Assembly (NCBI GenBank): GCA_035712145.1
Contig: DASTBI010000208.1
Location: 1-46,114, forward strand
Direction of reading: 5' to 3'
Origin: Candidatus Eisenbacteria bacterium
GTDB lineage: Bacteria > Eisenbacteria > RBG-16-71-46
Length of the DNA stretch: 46,114 bases
In this document: in pieces, positions 19,064 through 26,423 of the stretch
Layout: every line of letters begins with the position of its first letter
Numbering within the stretch: the stretch's first letter is position 1
Program-made: the position numbers and the translations under genes
Notes under the pieces: model-generated
The model's input: the letters and a program-made list of their open reading frames with translations, nothing else
Database searches by the model: none
Told to the model about the DNA's origin: nothing

Positions 19064-19585
19064 ATGAAGGACCATGACAAGGCGCCTTTGGTCACGGGGT
19101 CTTTCCGTGATCGTGAGTCTGCGGAGCGCGCCTATGCCGATCTGAGAGCCAGGGGCTACTCGGACAAGGACATCCACATCATGATGTCCGACGAGACCCG
19201 GAAGAAGTTCGGCGGCAAGGACATCAAGATCGAGCACGGCAACAAGGCGATGGAGGGCGCAGGCGTCGGTGGTGCAGTCGGTGGGGCAGTGGGGGCCACG
19301 ATCCTTGGAGTCCTCGCGGCTGCTTCGACGGTGGCCATCCCCGGTATCGGGCTGGTCGTCGCCGGTCCGCTGGCCGGCGCGCTGGTCGGCGGCGCCGCGG
19401 GCGCCGCGGGTGGCGGGCTGGTCGGCACGCTGGTCGGCATGGGCATTCCCGAGGAGCGGGCGAAGGTCTACGAGAAGGACCTCAAGGAAGGTTCGGTCGT
19501 CGTGGGCGTGCGGCCGAAGCACGAGGACGACGCGACCTACTTCGAGAATGAGTGGCGCAATACCGGCGTCCACGTCTATCGCTAG
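19064..19585 (+). CDS. Glycine-zipper general-stress protein (YflT/DUF1269-like)
   Basis: A 173-residue protein behind an ideal site (CCAAGGAGGTTTCCC then ATG). Residues 10-50 match the YflT-type stress domain (VTGSFRDRESAERAYADLRA, GYSDKDIHIMMSD). Residues 66-130 are a hydrophobic Gly/Ala zipper (GAGVGGAVGGAVGATILG, LAGALVGGAAGAAGGGLVG) able to form packed membrane hairpins. The domain resumes with EERAKVYEKDLKEGSVVVGV. No signal peptide is present, so inner-membrane association is likely. A strong hairpin follows at 19602-19633. The 241-bp region upstream of the gene shows no other frame I believe. Confidence 0.75.
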   Translation: MKDHDKAPLVTGSFRDRESAERAYADLRARGYSDKDIHIMMSDETRKKFGGKDIKIEHGNKAMEGAGVGGAVGGAVGATILGVLAAASTVAIPGIGLVVAGPLAGALVGGAAGAAGGGLVGTLVGMGIPEERAKVYEKDLKEGSVVVGVRPKHEDDATYFENEWRNTGVHVYR

Positions 19586-19601
19586 CTCGTCCGCCTGAAT
19601 G

Positions 19602-19633
19602 GAGCCCTCGGGCCTTGGACGGCTCGAGGGCTC
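19602..19633 (+). terminator. 13-bp hairpin after the glycine-zipper stress gene
   Basis: GAGCCCTCG (19602-19610) pairs with CGAGGGCTC (19625-19633). The stem extends inwards by one G-U and three G-C pairs, leaving a 6-nt TTGGAC loop. It begins 16 nt after the stop codon and has no U-tract. Confidence 0.6.
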
Positions 19634-19730
19634 TGGCGTGCAACAAAATCCCACCTCCCGCCGTTACAGGAACTGTAGGCTCCCCGTCGGCTGCCTATCC
19701 GGGCAGGTTCCCTCTTCCACGGGAGGTGTC

Positions 19731-20936
19731 GTGAGCATCCGGGACTCGATCGCGGTGATGGCATTGGGGCTGACCCTGGCGGGGCCCGCCCTCGCTTCGG
19801 ACGTCGGCTACATCTATGGACGGGTCGAGACGGAGAGCGGCTCCAAGTACACCGGCCAGCTTCGCTGGGGGACGGAAGAGGCCTTCTGGGACGACATCTT
19901 CAACGCCACCAAGGCGGAGAACGAAAACCTCGCCGATCTGGACCCCCGAATCGTCGACGACATCAAGGCGCGCCACTGGAAGGGCTGGGACGTGTTCGGG
20001 GTGGGTGAGCCCGAGCTCACTCATCTCTTCGCCATTCGCTTCGGCGATCTGAAGCGCCTCGAGGTCCGCCGCCACGAAAACGTCGTTGCCGAGTTCCGGA
20101 ACGGGGAGGAGCTGCAGCTCAAAGGCGGCTCCAACGACGTCGGCGCCAAGATCACGGTGATCGACAAGAGGAGCGGCAAGCGCGAGATCCCCTGGGACAA
20201 GATCCGCACGGTGGAATTCATGGACACGCCCACGGCGCTGGAAGAAAAGCTGGGCGAGCCGATCTATGGCACCGTCAAGTCCGGTCGCTACGACTTCACC
20301 GGGCGCATCCAGTGGGACAACGACGAGACGCTGACCACCGACAAGCTCGACGGCGACAGTCCCGACGGCAAGGCGCACGTGGAGTTCGGCGAGATCGCCG
20401 GCATTCGCAAGCACCGCAGCGGCGTGATGGTGCGCCTGAGATCGGGAGACGAGGTGTACCTGAGGGGCACCAATGACGTGAACTCGGGCAATCGCGGCGT
20501 GGTGGTGATCGTGCCGCGCCTCGGCTCGGTGAAGATCGGGTGGGACGACTTCGACGAGGTCACGTTCAGCCGCGCGCCCAACTCGGGACGGAGCTACGCC
20601 GAGTACGCCAAGGGAAAGCCGCTGGTGGGAACGGTGGTCACCCGGGACGGACGGCTGGACGGCCAGATCGTCTTCGACCTCGACGAGTCCCGTGACTTCG
20701 AGCTGCTCCACGGGACGAACGGCGTCACCGAATACCTCATCCCCTTCCGGGAGATCGCCAGCATCCGTCCGGAGGGCAGCCGCCGCTCCGTCGTGCAGCT
20801 CAGGATGGGCCTGAACATCGAGCTCGAGGAAAGCCAGGACGTCACGCGCGACAACGACGGGCTGCTGGTGTTCGCGGGTGGCCAGAAGCCGTCGTACGTC
20901 GAGTGGCGGGACGTCACCGAGGTCCGCTTCCGCTAG
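19731..20936 (+). CDS. Secreted protein made of three internal repeats
   Basis: A 401-residue exported protein starting at GTG 19731 behind GGGAGGTGTC. The signal peptide ends at ALA (residue 22). The mature part is three tandem copies of a roughly 105-140-residue unit (about 27-165, 178-281, 298-401). Each copy opens with a G-x-V...G-x-(I/L)-x-W/F-D strand pair (TGQLRWGTEEAFWDD; TGRIQWDNDETLTTDKL; DGQIVFDLDESRDFELL). A F-G-(D/E)-(L/I)-x-x-(L/I) segment follows (AIRFGDLKRLEV; VEFGEIAGIRK; IPFREIASIRP). Each copy closes with a D-(D/N)-x-V-x-F-x strand (WDKIRTVEF; WDDFDEVTF; WRDVTEVRF). I recognise no named family. The fold is probably all-beta, perhaps Sm- or SH3-like barrels in a row. Confidence 0.72.
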   Translation: MSIRDSIAVMALGLTLAGPALASDVGYIYGRVETESGSKYTGQLRWGTEEAFWDDIFNATKAENENLADLDPRIVDDIKARHWKGWDVFGVGEPELTHLFAIRFGDLKRLEVRRHENVVAEFRNGEELQLKGGSNDVGAKITVIDKRSGKREIPWDKIRTVEFMDTPTALEEKLGEPIYGTVKSGRYDFTGRIQWDNDETLTTDKLDGDSPDGKAHVEFGEIAGIRKHRSGVMVRLRSGDEVYLRGTNDVNSGNRGVVVIVPRLGSVKIGWDDFDEVTFSRAPNSGRSYAEYAKGKPLVGTVVTRDGRLDGQIVFDLDESRDFELLHGTNGVTEYLIPFREIASIRPEGSRRSVVQLRMGLNIELEESQDVTRDNDGLLVFAGGQKPSYVEWRDVTEVRFR

Positions 20937-20965
20937 CCCGGTTCGCTGCACCGGAGTCACCATTC

Positions 20966-20980
20966 GCGGCATTTTGCCGC
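20966..20980 (+). terminator. Short hairpin between repeat protein and histidine kinase genes
   Basis: GCGGCA, loop TTT, TGCCGC: a 6-bp perfect stem 29 nt after the stop at 20936 and upstream of the kinase start at 21017. No U-tract. Confidence 0.4.
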
Positions 20981-21016
20981 CTTCTGGCGCTCGAAGTGGG
21001 GCATGATCGCCCGACC

Positions 21017-22078
21017 ATGACCCGCACCACGCGGCGAGCTCTGCTGACCGCCGTCTGCTGGCCTCTGTTCGGAGCCTTCTCCGGGCTCCAGATCCAGATC
21101 AGCATGCTCAGCCACCACCATTCGTGGCTGGCGGTGATCTCCTACCAGGTGCTGGTGTGGAGCCTGTGGATTCCGATCACCCTCGCGATCGGGGCGCTGC
21201 TGCGGCGCGTGCCGTTGCGCCGGTTGTCGCCGGCGGGCCTGATGCTCCATGCCGCGGCGGCATTCGCGTTCGGCATCGCGCACGTCGCCGCCTGGATCGC
21301 CGCCGAGCTGGTCCTCGTGCCCTACGACTTCATGAACCCGACGTCGTTCCTGCCACGGTTCTATCGCGTCGCCTTCTTCCAGGTGCCGATCGAGATGGTG
21401 CTCTACAGCCTGGTGGTGCTCGCGTACTCCGTCGACGAGACCTCGGAGCGGGCGCGCGAGAACGAGCGCAAGGCCGCGCAGCTCGAGACCTCGCTCGCCC
21501 AGGCTCGGCTCCATGCGCTCGAGCTCCAGACCCAGCCGCACTTCCTCTTCAACACGCTGAACGGGATCGCTGCGCTCGTCCGGGCGGGTCAGCCCAAAGA
21601 GGCGCTCACGATGATCGGCGGTCTGTCGGACCTGCTCCGCTATGCGCTGGACCGCGCGGGAGGGGGAACGGTGCCGCTCGCGGAAGAGGTGAAGACGGTC
21701 GAGCGCTACCTCGAGATCCAGAGTCTTCGGTTCGGAAACCGCCTCTCGTTCGAGGTTCGGGTCGACCCCGACGCGGCCCGCGCCGCGGTCCCGGCGCTGC
21801 TGCTCCAGCCACTGGTCGAGAACGCGGTGCGCCACGGCCTCTCGCGCAGCGATGCCCCGGGCCGCATCGCGCTCACGGCCGAGCGCCGGGGCGAGCAGGT
21901 GGCCATCGAGATCTTCAATACCGGACGGCTCGATGGCGCGCGCAAGAACGGCATCGGGCTCTCCAACACGATGGCGCGGCTGTCCCAGCTCCATGGCGAC
22001 CGAGCTCGATTCGAGCTGGCCGAGCACGACTCTGGCGTGATGGCGCGGGTCATGCTGCCGTGGAGCGAGGCGCGATGA
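21017..22078 (+). CDS. LytS/YehU-type sensor histidine kinase
   Basis: A 353-residue membrane kinase starting at ATG 21017. Four transmembrane helices occupy about residues 8-135 (for instance AGLMLHAAAAFAFGIAHVAA), with no large periplasmic sensor domain. A coiled linker (ERARENERKAAQLETSLAQA) leads to the His_kinase box LQTQPHFLFNTLNGI, with phospho-acceptor His175. The ATPase domain has the N-box PLVENAVRHG (Asn269) and a G-box KNGIGLSNTMARL. This group signals to LytTR response regulators, and the next gene is one, overlapping by 4 nt (ATGA). The signal sensed through the membrane domain is unknown. Confidence 0.92.
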   Translation: MTRTTRRALLTAVCWPLFGAFSGLQIQISMLSHHHSWLAVISYQVLVWSLWIPITLAIGALLRRVPLRRLSPAGLMLHAAAAFAFGIAHVAAWIAAELVLVPYDFMNPTSFLPRFYRVAFFQVPIEMVLYSLVVLAYSVDETSERARENERKAAQLETSLAQARLHALELQTQPHFLFNTLNGIAALVRAGQPKEALTMIGGLSDLLRYALDRAGGGTVPLAEEVKTVERYLEIQSLRFGNRLSFEVRVDPDAARAAVPALLLQPLVENAVRHGLSRSDAPGRIALTAERRGEQVAIEIFNTGRLDGARKNGIGLSNTMARLSQLHGDRARFELAEHDSGVMARVMLPWSEAR

Positions 22079-22851
22079 GCGATCCGGTGCGGGTGCTGAT
22101 CGTCGACGACGAGCCGCTCGCTCGTCAGGCCATCCGGATGATGCTCGCCGGCGACCCCGGCGTCGAGGTGGTGGGGGAGTGCAGCGGGGTCGAAGGCGTG
22201 GCCACCGTCGAGCGGACCCGGCCCGAGCTGATCTTTCTCGACGTCCAGATGCCCGAGGTCGACGGCTTCGACCTGATCGAGGCGCTGGGTGTCGAGCAAG
22301 CGCCCACCGTGGTCTTCGTCACCGCCTATTCGGAGCATGCGCTGCGCGCGTTCGAGGTCCACGCCGTCGACTACCTGCTGAAGCCGGTCCATGACGAGCG
22401 CTTCGCCCACGCGCTGGCGCGGGCCAAGGAACAGGTGCGGAGCCGCCGCCAGGGGGTGCCAGCGGAAACCGGAGTCGGTTCGCTCCTGCGCGAGCGCTCT
22501 CGGCAGACGTCCCGGATACTCGTCCGAGATCGGGACCGGACGCGAATCATCGACGTCGACACCATCGACTGGATCGAGGCCGCCGACTACTACGCCATGA
22601 TCCACGCGGGCGGGGAGTCGCACCTGCTGCGCGAGACCATGAACCAGCTGGCGGAGCGGCTCGATCCGGCGCGCTTCTTCCGGGTGCATCGCTCGGCCAT
22701 CGTTCACGTCGATCGGGTGCGCGAGATCCGCCCCCTGGTGCGCGGCGACCGCCTGCTGTTGCTGGCCGACGGGACGCGCGTGCGTCTCTCGCGGAGCCGC
22801 CGCGAGGCATTCGAGCGCCTGCTGGGAGCTTCACCGCGCCGTTCGGTTTGA
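22075..22851 (+). CDS. LytTR-family response regulator
   Basis: A 258-residue regulator. The receiver domain at 1-125 has the acidic pair in VLIVDDEPLAR, phosphorylatable Asp56 in IFLDVQMPEVDGF, Thr in VFVTAYSEHA and Lys in DYLLKPV, all intact. A linker of about 25 residues is followed by a LytTR DNA-binding domain (about 148-250): ILVRDRDRTRIIDVDTIDWI, EAADYYAMIHAGGESHLLRE, FFRVHRSAIVHVDRVREI. It is co-translated with the kinase. LytTR regulators usually bind paired direct repeats upstream of envelope or export genes; no target in this window is obvious. Confidence 0.94.
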   Translation: MSDPVRVLIVDDEPLARQAIRMMLAGDPGVEVVGECSGVEGVATVERTRPELIFLDVQMPEVDGFDLIEALGVEQAPTVVFVTAYSEHALRAFEVHAVDYLLKPVHDERFAHALARAKEQVRSRRQGVPAETGVGSLLRERSRQTSRILVRDRDRTRIIDVDTIDWIEAADYYAMIHAGGESHLLRETMNQLAERLDPARFFRVHRSAIVHVDRVREIRPLVRGDRLLLLADGTRVRLSRSRREAFERLLGASPRRSV

Positions 22852-23018
22852 CCCCCGGACGCTCGGCGCCGGCATTGCCGCGCTGGGAACCCACCGAGCC
22901 GATTCACTGCGTGGCGGGGCGGTTCGGCTGCATGACTCGGTTTGGCCCATCCATGCGCTGCCAGAATGCGGCGTGCGGCGTCGAGCGCGACGCCTGGCAT
23001 CTCTCCGAGGAGGGTCCC

Positions 23019-24119
23019 ATGAAGATGTTCGTCTGCACCGTTCTCGCCGGCCTGGTCGTGGCTCCTGCCGCGGCCTGCGCCAAGCCGTATACCCGCAACG
23101 TGGCCATCGTGGTCTACGAGAACGCCGAGCCGCTCGACTGGACCGGCCCGTACGAGGTGTACAACGACGCGGCCGAGTTCGGGCGCGTGAACGGCGAGCG
23201 GGCCTTCAACGTCTACATCGTCTCCAAGACCAAGGATCCGGTGAACGCGCAGGGCCTTCACGTGGTGCCGAGCTACTCCATCCAGGACGCCCCCAAGCCC
23301 GACATCGTGCTATTCCCCGGTGGGCCGTCGAGCAAGATCACCGACGACGAGGCGTTCTTCGCATGGGCCAGGAAGGCATCGCTCGAGGCGGACATCGCCC
23401 AGTCGGTGTGCACCGGCGCCTTCGTGCTGGGCAAGGCCGGCCTCCTCGACGGGCTCGAAGTCACGACCTTCCATGGCGCGATCGACGGCCTGCAGAAGCG
23501 TTACCCCAAGGCGTCCGTGAAGCGCGGGCGGCGGTTCGTGGACAACGGCAAGGTCGTGACCACGGCCGGCATTTCCGCCGGCATCGATGGCTCGCTGCAC
23601 ATCGTGGCCCGCCTGCTCGGCCGGCGAGTGGCGGACGACGTGGCAACCTACATGGAGTACTCGTGGTCGCCGGAGGCATCCCTGGCGCAGGGGTATTCCT
23701 ACCTCAATCCCAGCACGGATGAGCGCGGCCGCCGGATGCAGATGGGCGACATCCACTACAGCGGCAAGAATTACGTCGAGGCGGAGAAGACCTACCGGGC
23801 CATGGTGGCTGAGAACGGCAAGGACCCCGAGGCATGGCGGAGCCTGGCGCTCACTCTGCGTGCTCAGGAGAAGCACGCACCGGCCGCCGATGCGTTCGCC
23901 CGCCAGGCGGAGATCGCCAAGGACGAGATGTCGGGCTACACGTGGTACACGGCGGCGGTCGAGTACGCCAAGGCCGGCCGCAAGGAAGACGCCGTCCGCT
24001 CGCTGGAGAAGGCCGCCGCGGTCCCCGGACATTTCAACCCGGACGCCATCCAGTCGGAGCCCGCTCTGGCAGCGGTCGCGTCGGATCCGCGAGTGCGCCA
24101 GCTGATGGCCAAGAAGTAG
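23019..24119 (+). CDS. Secreted DJ-1/PfpI-family protein with C-terminal TPR repeats
   Basis: A 366-residue exported protein. The ATG at 23019, behind GAGGAGGGTCCC, starts MKMFVCTVLAGLVVAPAA with cleavage near ACA. Residues 25-205 are a DJ-1/PfpI glutamine-amidotransferase-like domain of the transcription-regulator-associated type: VAIVVYENAEPLDWTGPYEV, VLFPGG, and the nucleophile elbow QSVCTGAFVLGKAGLLDG with Cys131. The HGAIDGL phrase supplies the His of the usual triad region. Residues about 235-366 are two or three TPRs (NYVEAEKTYRAMVAENGKDP, AWRSLALTLRAQEKHAPAA). Exported PfpI-like proteins are known in soil bacteria; the TPR tail suggests a scaffold or partner binding. Enzyme activity is not predictable. 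Confidence 0.85.
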   Translation: MKMFVCTVLAGLVVAPAAACAKPYTRNVAIVVYENAEPLDWTGPYEVYNDAAEFGRVNGERAFNVYIVSKTKDPVNAQGLHVVPSYSIQDAPKPDIVLFPGGPSSKITDDEAFFAWARKASLEADIAQSVCTGAFVLGKAGLLDGLEVTTFHGAIDGLQKRYPKASVKRGRRFVDNGKVVTTAGISAGIDGSLHIVARLLGRRVADDVATYMEYSWSPEASLAQGYSYLNPSTDERGRRMQMGDIHYSGKNYVEAEKTYRAMVAENGKDPEAWRSLALTLRAQEKHAPAADAFARQAEIAKDEMSGYTWYTAAVEYAKAGRKEDAVRSLEKAAAVPGHFNPDAIQSEPALAAVASDPRVRQLMAKK

Positions 24120-24259
24120 CGTGGCATTTTGTCGACCCGCGCACATCGGACGGTGACACTGCCCGGTGTGCGCGGTGCACATCGTCACCATTGCGCGATG
24201 GACGGTGACACCGGAACGTGTCACCGACAAAAAAATGGTGCAATCCGCGACAATGATGC

Positions 24260-24287
24260 TTGACGAGTGTTGCGCGTGTGCTACGGT
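24260..24287 (+). promoter_or_regulatory. Candidate sigma-70-like promoter for the Arg/Lys-rich gene
   Basis: TTGACG (24260-24265), a 16-bp spacer, and TACGGT (24282-24287) resemble -35 and -10 boxes. The -10 overlaps the first arm of the 24284-24315 dyad, so a repressor there could block it. The match is moderate. Confidence 0.35.
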
Positions 24288-24439
24288 GTCGAAGGCCTGA
24301 CATGCGTCGACACCGAGGAGACTAGGCATTGCACATGTGCCTCGCCCAGACGCTGGACCTCGCTCCAGGTAGATCGATCGCCGCCGCATTCGTCCTCGCT
24401 CCATCCTCTTCGCGGGCGGTGCTTCCCTTCCGGTCCTCA

Positions 24440-24457
24440 CGTCAGGTGTTCCTGACG
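24440..24457 (+). promoter_or_regulatory. Tight leader hairpin upstream of the Arg/Lys-rich gene
   Basis: CGTCAGG, loop TGTT, CCTGACG: a 7-bp perfect stem about 40 nt before the ribosome site. It could act in the transcript as a stability or attenuation element. Confidence 0.4.
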
Positions 24458-24506
24458 GAATGTCGAGCCGAAAACGCTCATGCGGACTATCCGCAGGGAG
24501 GAACAA

Positions 24507-24803
24507 ATGGCAGCTAGGAAGAGGGCGGCACGGAAGGTGAGGAGAGTAAAGCGCAAAGCGACCCGTAAGGTGCGGCGCAAGGTTCGCCGTACCGGCCGGA
24601 AGGTTCGCCGAGTCGCTCGTAAGACTCGCCGCGTCCGGCGTAAGGTCGGGCGCAAGGTCCGCCGCAAGGTCCGCCGTGCTCGCCGCAAGGTGGGCCGCGC
24701 TGTCCGCAAGGTGAAGCGCAAGGTTCGCCGCGTCCGGCGCCGTGTCCGCAGACGGGTGGTCAAGAAGATGATGGAGTCGGGCGGAGAGATGCCGCAGATG
24801 TAG
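24507..24803 (+). CDS. Small Arg/Lys-rich histone-like protein with a heptad-like Val stripe
   Basis: A 98-residue protein behind a strong ribosome site (CAGGGAGGAACAA then ATG). I count 37 Arg and 17 Lys, 55% of residues, nearly all between 4 and 87. The chain repeats RKVRR-like units (RKVRRKVRRTGRKVRRVARK). Small hydrophobic residues (V11, V14, A18, V22, V26, V33, V36, T40, V43, V47, V51, V55, A58, V62, V66, V69, V73, V76, V80, V84) recur every 3-4 positions, as on one face of a helix. There is no Pro and only four Gly before residue 90. The tail ESGGEMPQM is not basic. Nucleic-acid binding or compaction is the natural inference. It does not look like Lys/Ala/Pro-rich H1-type bacterial proteins, HU or protamine. 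CGT, AGG, AGA and AAA codons are more frequent than in its neighbours. Confidence 0.75.
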   Translation: MAARKRAARKVRRVKRKATRKVRRKVRRTGRKVRRVARKTRRVRRKVGRKVRRKVRRARRKVGRAVRKVKRKVRRVRRRVRRRVVKKMMESGGEMPQM

Positions 24804-24828
24804 GACCTTAGGGTCCTCGGGTATCTCC

Positions 24829-24855
24829 AGCGGGCGGGCGCCTAGCCCGCCCGCT
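24829..24855 (+). terminator. 11-bp GC hairpin after the Arg/Lys-rich gene
   Basis: AGCGGGCGGGC (24829-24839), loop GCCTA, GCCCGCCCGCT (24845-24855). It begins 25 nt after the stop. A smaller stem AGGACC/GGTCCT lies in between (24803-24818). No U-tract. Confidence 0.6.
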
Positions 24856-24880
24856 GCCCATGAGCGCTCGATGAGCTGCG

Positions 24881-25324
24881 ATGACATCCTCTGAAACGCC
24901 CTACGCACGACTGACCCGCCGGGCCAGCGAGCTGGTCCTCGATGCCCTGGGCCTGATCGTGCTCGCCATCCTGTTGCGCGCGATCGTCATGCTCGTGATG
25001 GACACCTTCAACGCCTACCTCCATTACGAACCCGGCGTGTTGAAGGAGATTGGCCTCCGGGTCCTCACCGTCTTCGTGTTCGTCGAGATCTTCAACCTCT
25101 TCCGCGACTACCGGCGAAACGAGCGGCTCTCCGTGCTGAACATCCTGACTCTCACCATCACGATCGTGGTCCGGGAGATCTGGATCATGCTGTTCGAGGG
25201 GACCGCCCCGTGGCAGGAGCAGATGGGGGTGGCCGCCGTGCTGCTGGTGGTGGGTGCTCTGTGGGTGGCCGTGCGCCGGAACGAGATGGGAGAACGCGCG
25301 GGACGCCGGGGCACGGCCGAGTGA
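24881..25324 (+). CDS. PsiE-like (phosphate-starvation-inducible E) membrane protein
   Basis: A 147-residue membrane protein with four helices: VLDALGLIVLAILLRAIVML, a second starting LRVLTVFVFVEIFNLF, ILTLTITIVVREIWIMLF, and VAAVLLVVGALWVAV. The arrangement and the FVEIFNLFRDY...RREIWI-type polar residues match the PsiE family (PsiE of E. coli is induced by phosphate starvation and cAMP-CRP; its function is unknown). The start at 24881 has a weak upstream site (GATGAGCTGCG). Its stop lies 5 bp before the next start, suggesting co-transcription. Confidence 0.72.
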   Translation: MTSSETPYARLTRRASELVLDALGLIVLAILLRAIVMLVMDTFNAYLHYEPGVLKEIGLRVLTVFVFVEIFNLFRDYRRNERLSVLNILTLTITIVVREIWIMLFEGTAPWQEQMGVAAVLLVVGALWVAVRRNEMGERAGRRGTAE

Positions 25325-25328
25325 ACGA

Positions 25329-26420
25329 ATGATGAAACGGAGCGCGAGTCTCATCGCCGCGCTCTTGATCGCCGGTTGCGGCTCCAGGTCCGCCGCGCCG
25401 CCCGAGCCTTGGCAGGCCGTCACGGTGCCGACCGACGCCATCTTCGACGGCATCTTCTTCGCCGATTCCCTGAACGGCTGGGTGGCTGGCGGCAACTATC
25501 AGATCGAGGGCGGCATCGTTGGCCGCACGCGGGACGGCGGGCGGTCATGGCACTTCACCACCGGCGTCGTTGCCGGTGCAGGCACTGGCTTCGCGCTCGG
25601 CGCGATCCAGTTCCGCGACACGCTGAACGGCCTGGCGGTCGGGTCCGGAGGCAGGATCCTGGTGACCGCAGACGGTGGGGCGAGCTGGAATGAAGCCCGT
25701 GGGTCGCGCGGCGCGATGCTGTCCGACGTCCGCTTTCTCGACTCCCGGAACGCCTGGGCGGTGGGGCCATCGACGTTGCTTCGCACCCAGGACGGCGGCG
25801 AAACGTGGGCCCCGGTCATGGCCGACGACGACTATTTCTCCGGCAATGCCGTGCAGTTCCTCGACGACTGGCATGGGTGGGTGGTGTCGCACGGCGGCGC
25901 GCTGCGGTCCACGAGCGACGGCGGCCGCACCTGGACCCAGGTCCCGCTGCCACTGGCGAAGGACGAGCGCCCGACGTTGTGGGACATCACGTTCACGGAT
26001 GCGGCACAGGGGTGGATCGTGGGCGAGCAAGGCGTGATCTTCCACACCGAGGACGGCGGATCGACCTGGACACGGCAGACCCACGGTGTCCCGATCGAGC
26101 GGGTGATTCCAAAGGGAGAGCCGCGCCGGCCTCGCGAGGTCGTCCCCGAGCTCGAAACGCCGCCGGACCGGCTGACGCTGACTTCGGTGCGGTTCCTGGA
26201 TCGCCAGCGGGGCTACGCCGTGGGCTACTACAACGACGTCGCCGAGTCGGTGGTCATCGGCACCCGCGACGGCGGTGCAACCTGGCAGGTGCAGCGCGTC
26301 CAGCCGGGGGAATACCTGCGTTCGATCTTCGTGCTCGATCCCGCGCACGCCTGGGCGGCGGGGGATCGCGCGCGCATGGCACCCCAGGTCGTCCTCCGGT
26401 ATACCGGCGCCGACCTGTAG
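25329..26420 (+). CDS. YCF48/BNR-repeat lipoprotein
   Basis: A 363-residue lipoprotein starting at ATG 25329 (a second ATG follows at 25332). MKRSASLIAALLIAGCGSR has a clear lipobox (IAGC). The rest is a beta-propeller of YCF48/BNR-type repeats. Each has the strand pair 'V-x-F-x-D-x-x-x-G-W-x-V-G' and 'T-x-D-G-G-x-(S/T)-W': IFFADSLNGWVAGG and TRDGGRSW, IQFRDTLNGLAVGSGG and TADGGASW, VRFLDSRNAWAVGP and TQDGGETW, VQFLDDWHGWVVSHGG and TSDGGRTW, ITFTDAAQGWIVGEQG and TEDGGSTW, VRFLDRQRGYAVGYY and TRDGGATW. Six repeats or more are visible. Ycf48 itself assists photosystem II assembly; outside phototrophs these propellers have no assigned role. Confidence 0.85.
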   Translation: MMKRSASLIAALLIAGCGSRSAAPPEPWQAVTVPTDAIFDGIFFADSLNGWVAGGNYQIEGGIVGRTRDGGRSWHFTTGVVAGAGTGFALGAIQFRDTLNGLAVGSGGRILVTADGGASWNEARGSRGAMLSDVRFLDSRNAWAVGPSTLLRTQDGGETWAPVMADDDYFSGNAVQFLDDWHGWVVSHGGALRSTSDGGRTWTQVPLPLAKDERPTLWDITFTDAAQGWIVGEQGVIFHTEDGGSTWTRQTHGVPIERVIPKGEPRRPREVVPELETPPDRLTLTSVRFLDRQRGYAVGYYNDVAESVVIGTRDGGATWQVQRVQPGEYLRSIFVLDPAHAWAAGDRARMAPQVVLRYTGADL

Positions 26421-26423
26421 CGG

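Larger units (their letters stand above)
24120..24506. promoter_or_regulatory. Dyad-rich leader region upstream of the Arg/Lys-rich gene
   Basis: No convincing gene in these 387 bp. The stretch is crowded with repeats. CCGCGCACA (24137-24145) pairs with TGTGCGCGG (24167-24175). A 12-mer GGACGGTGACAC occurs at 24148-24159 and again at 24200-24211, 52 bp apart. CGGTGACAC (24203-24211) pairs with GTGTCACCG (24218-24226). CGGTGTCGA (24284-24292) pairs with TCGACACCG (24307-24315). A palindrome GCACATGTGC lies at 24331-24340, and CGTCAGG (24440-24446) pairs with CCTGACG (24451-24457) around a TGTT loop. A run of seven A follows the second dyad. The first stem, 17 nt past the DJ-1 stop, could terminate that gene; the rest looks regulatory. 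Confidence 0.6.

Noticed and set aside
24203-24235. Dyad followed by seven A as an intrinsic terminator
   Set aside because: On the plus strand an A-run follows, not U; on the minus strand the T-run precedes the stem. Neither orientation fits a terminator.
24329-24517. 62-residue plus-strand frame in the leader
   Set aside because: No ribosome site, overlaps the start of the basic-protein gene, and its sequence runs through the repeats.
24507-24803. CRISPR-like array, because of the repeated CGCAAGGTCCGCCG-type units
   Set aside because: Repeats are short, uneven and in frame; they are simply codons for RKVRR units in one protein.
23310-24908. 532-residue minus-strand frame crossing the leader and the basic protein gene
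   Set aside because: It is antisense to three features with good starts and contains low-complexity runs that are the antisense image of the Arg/Lys repeats.
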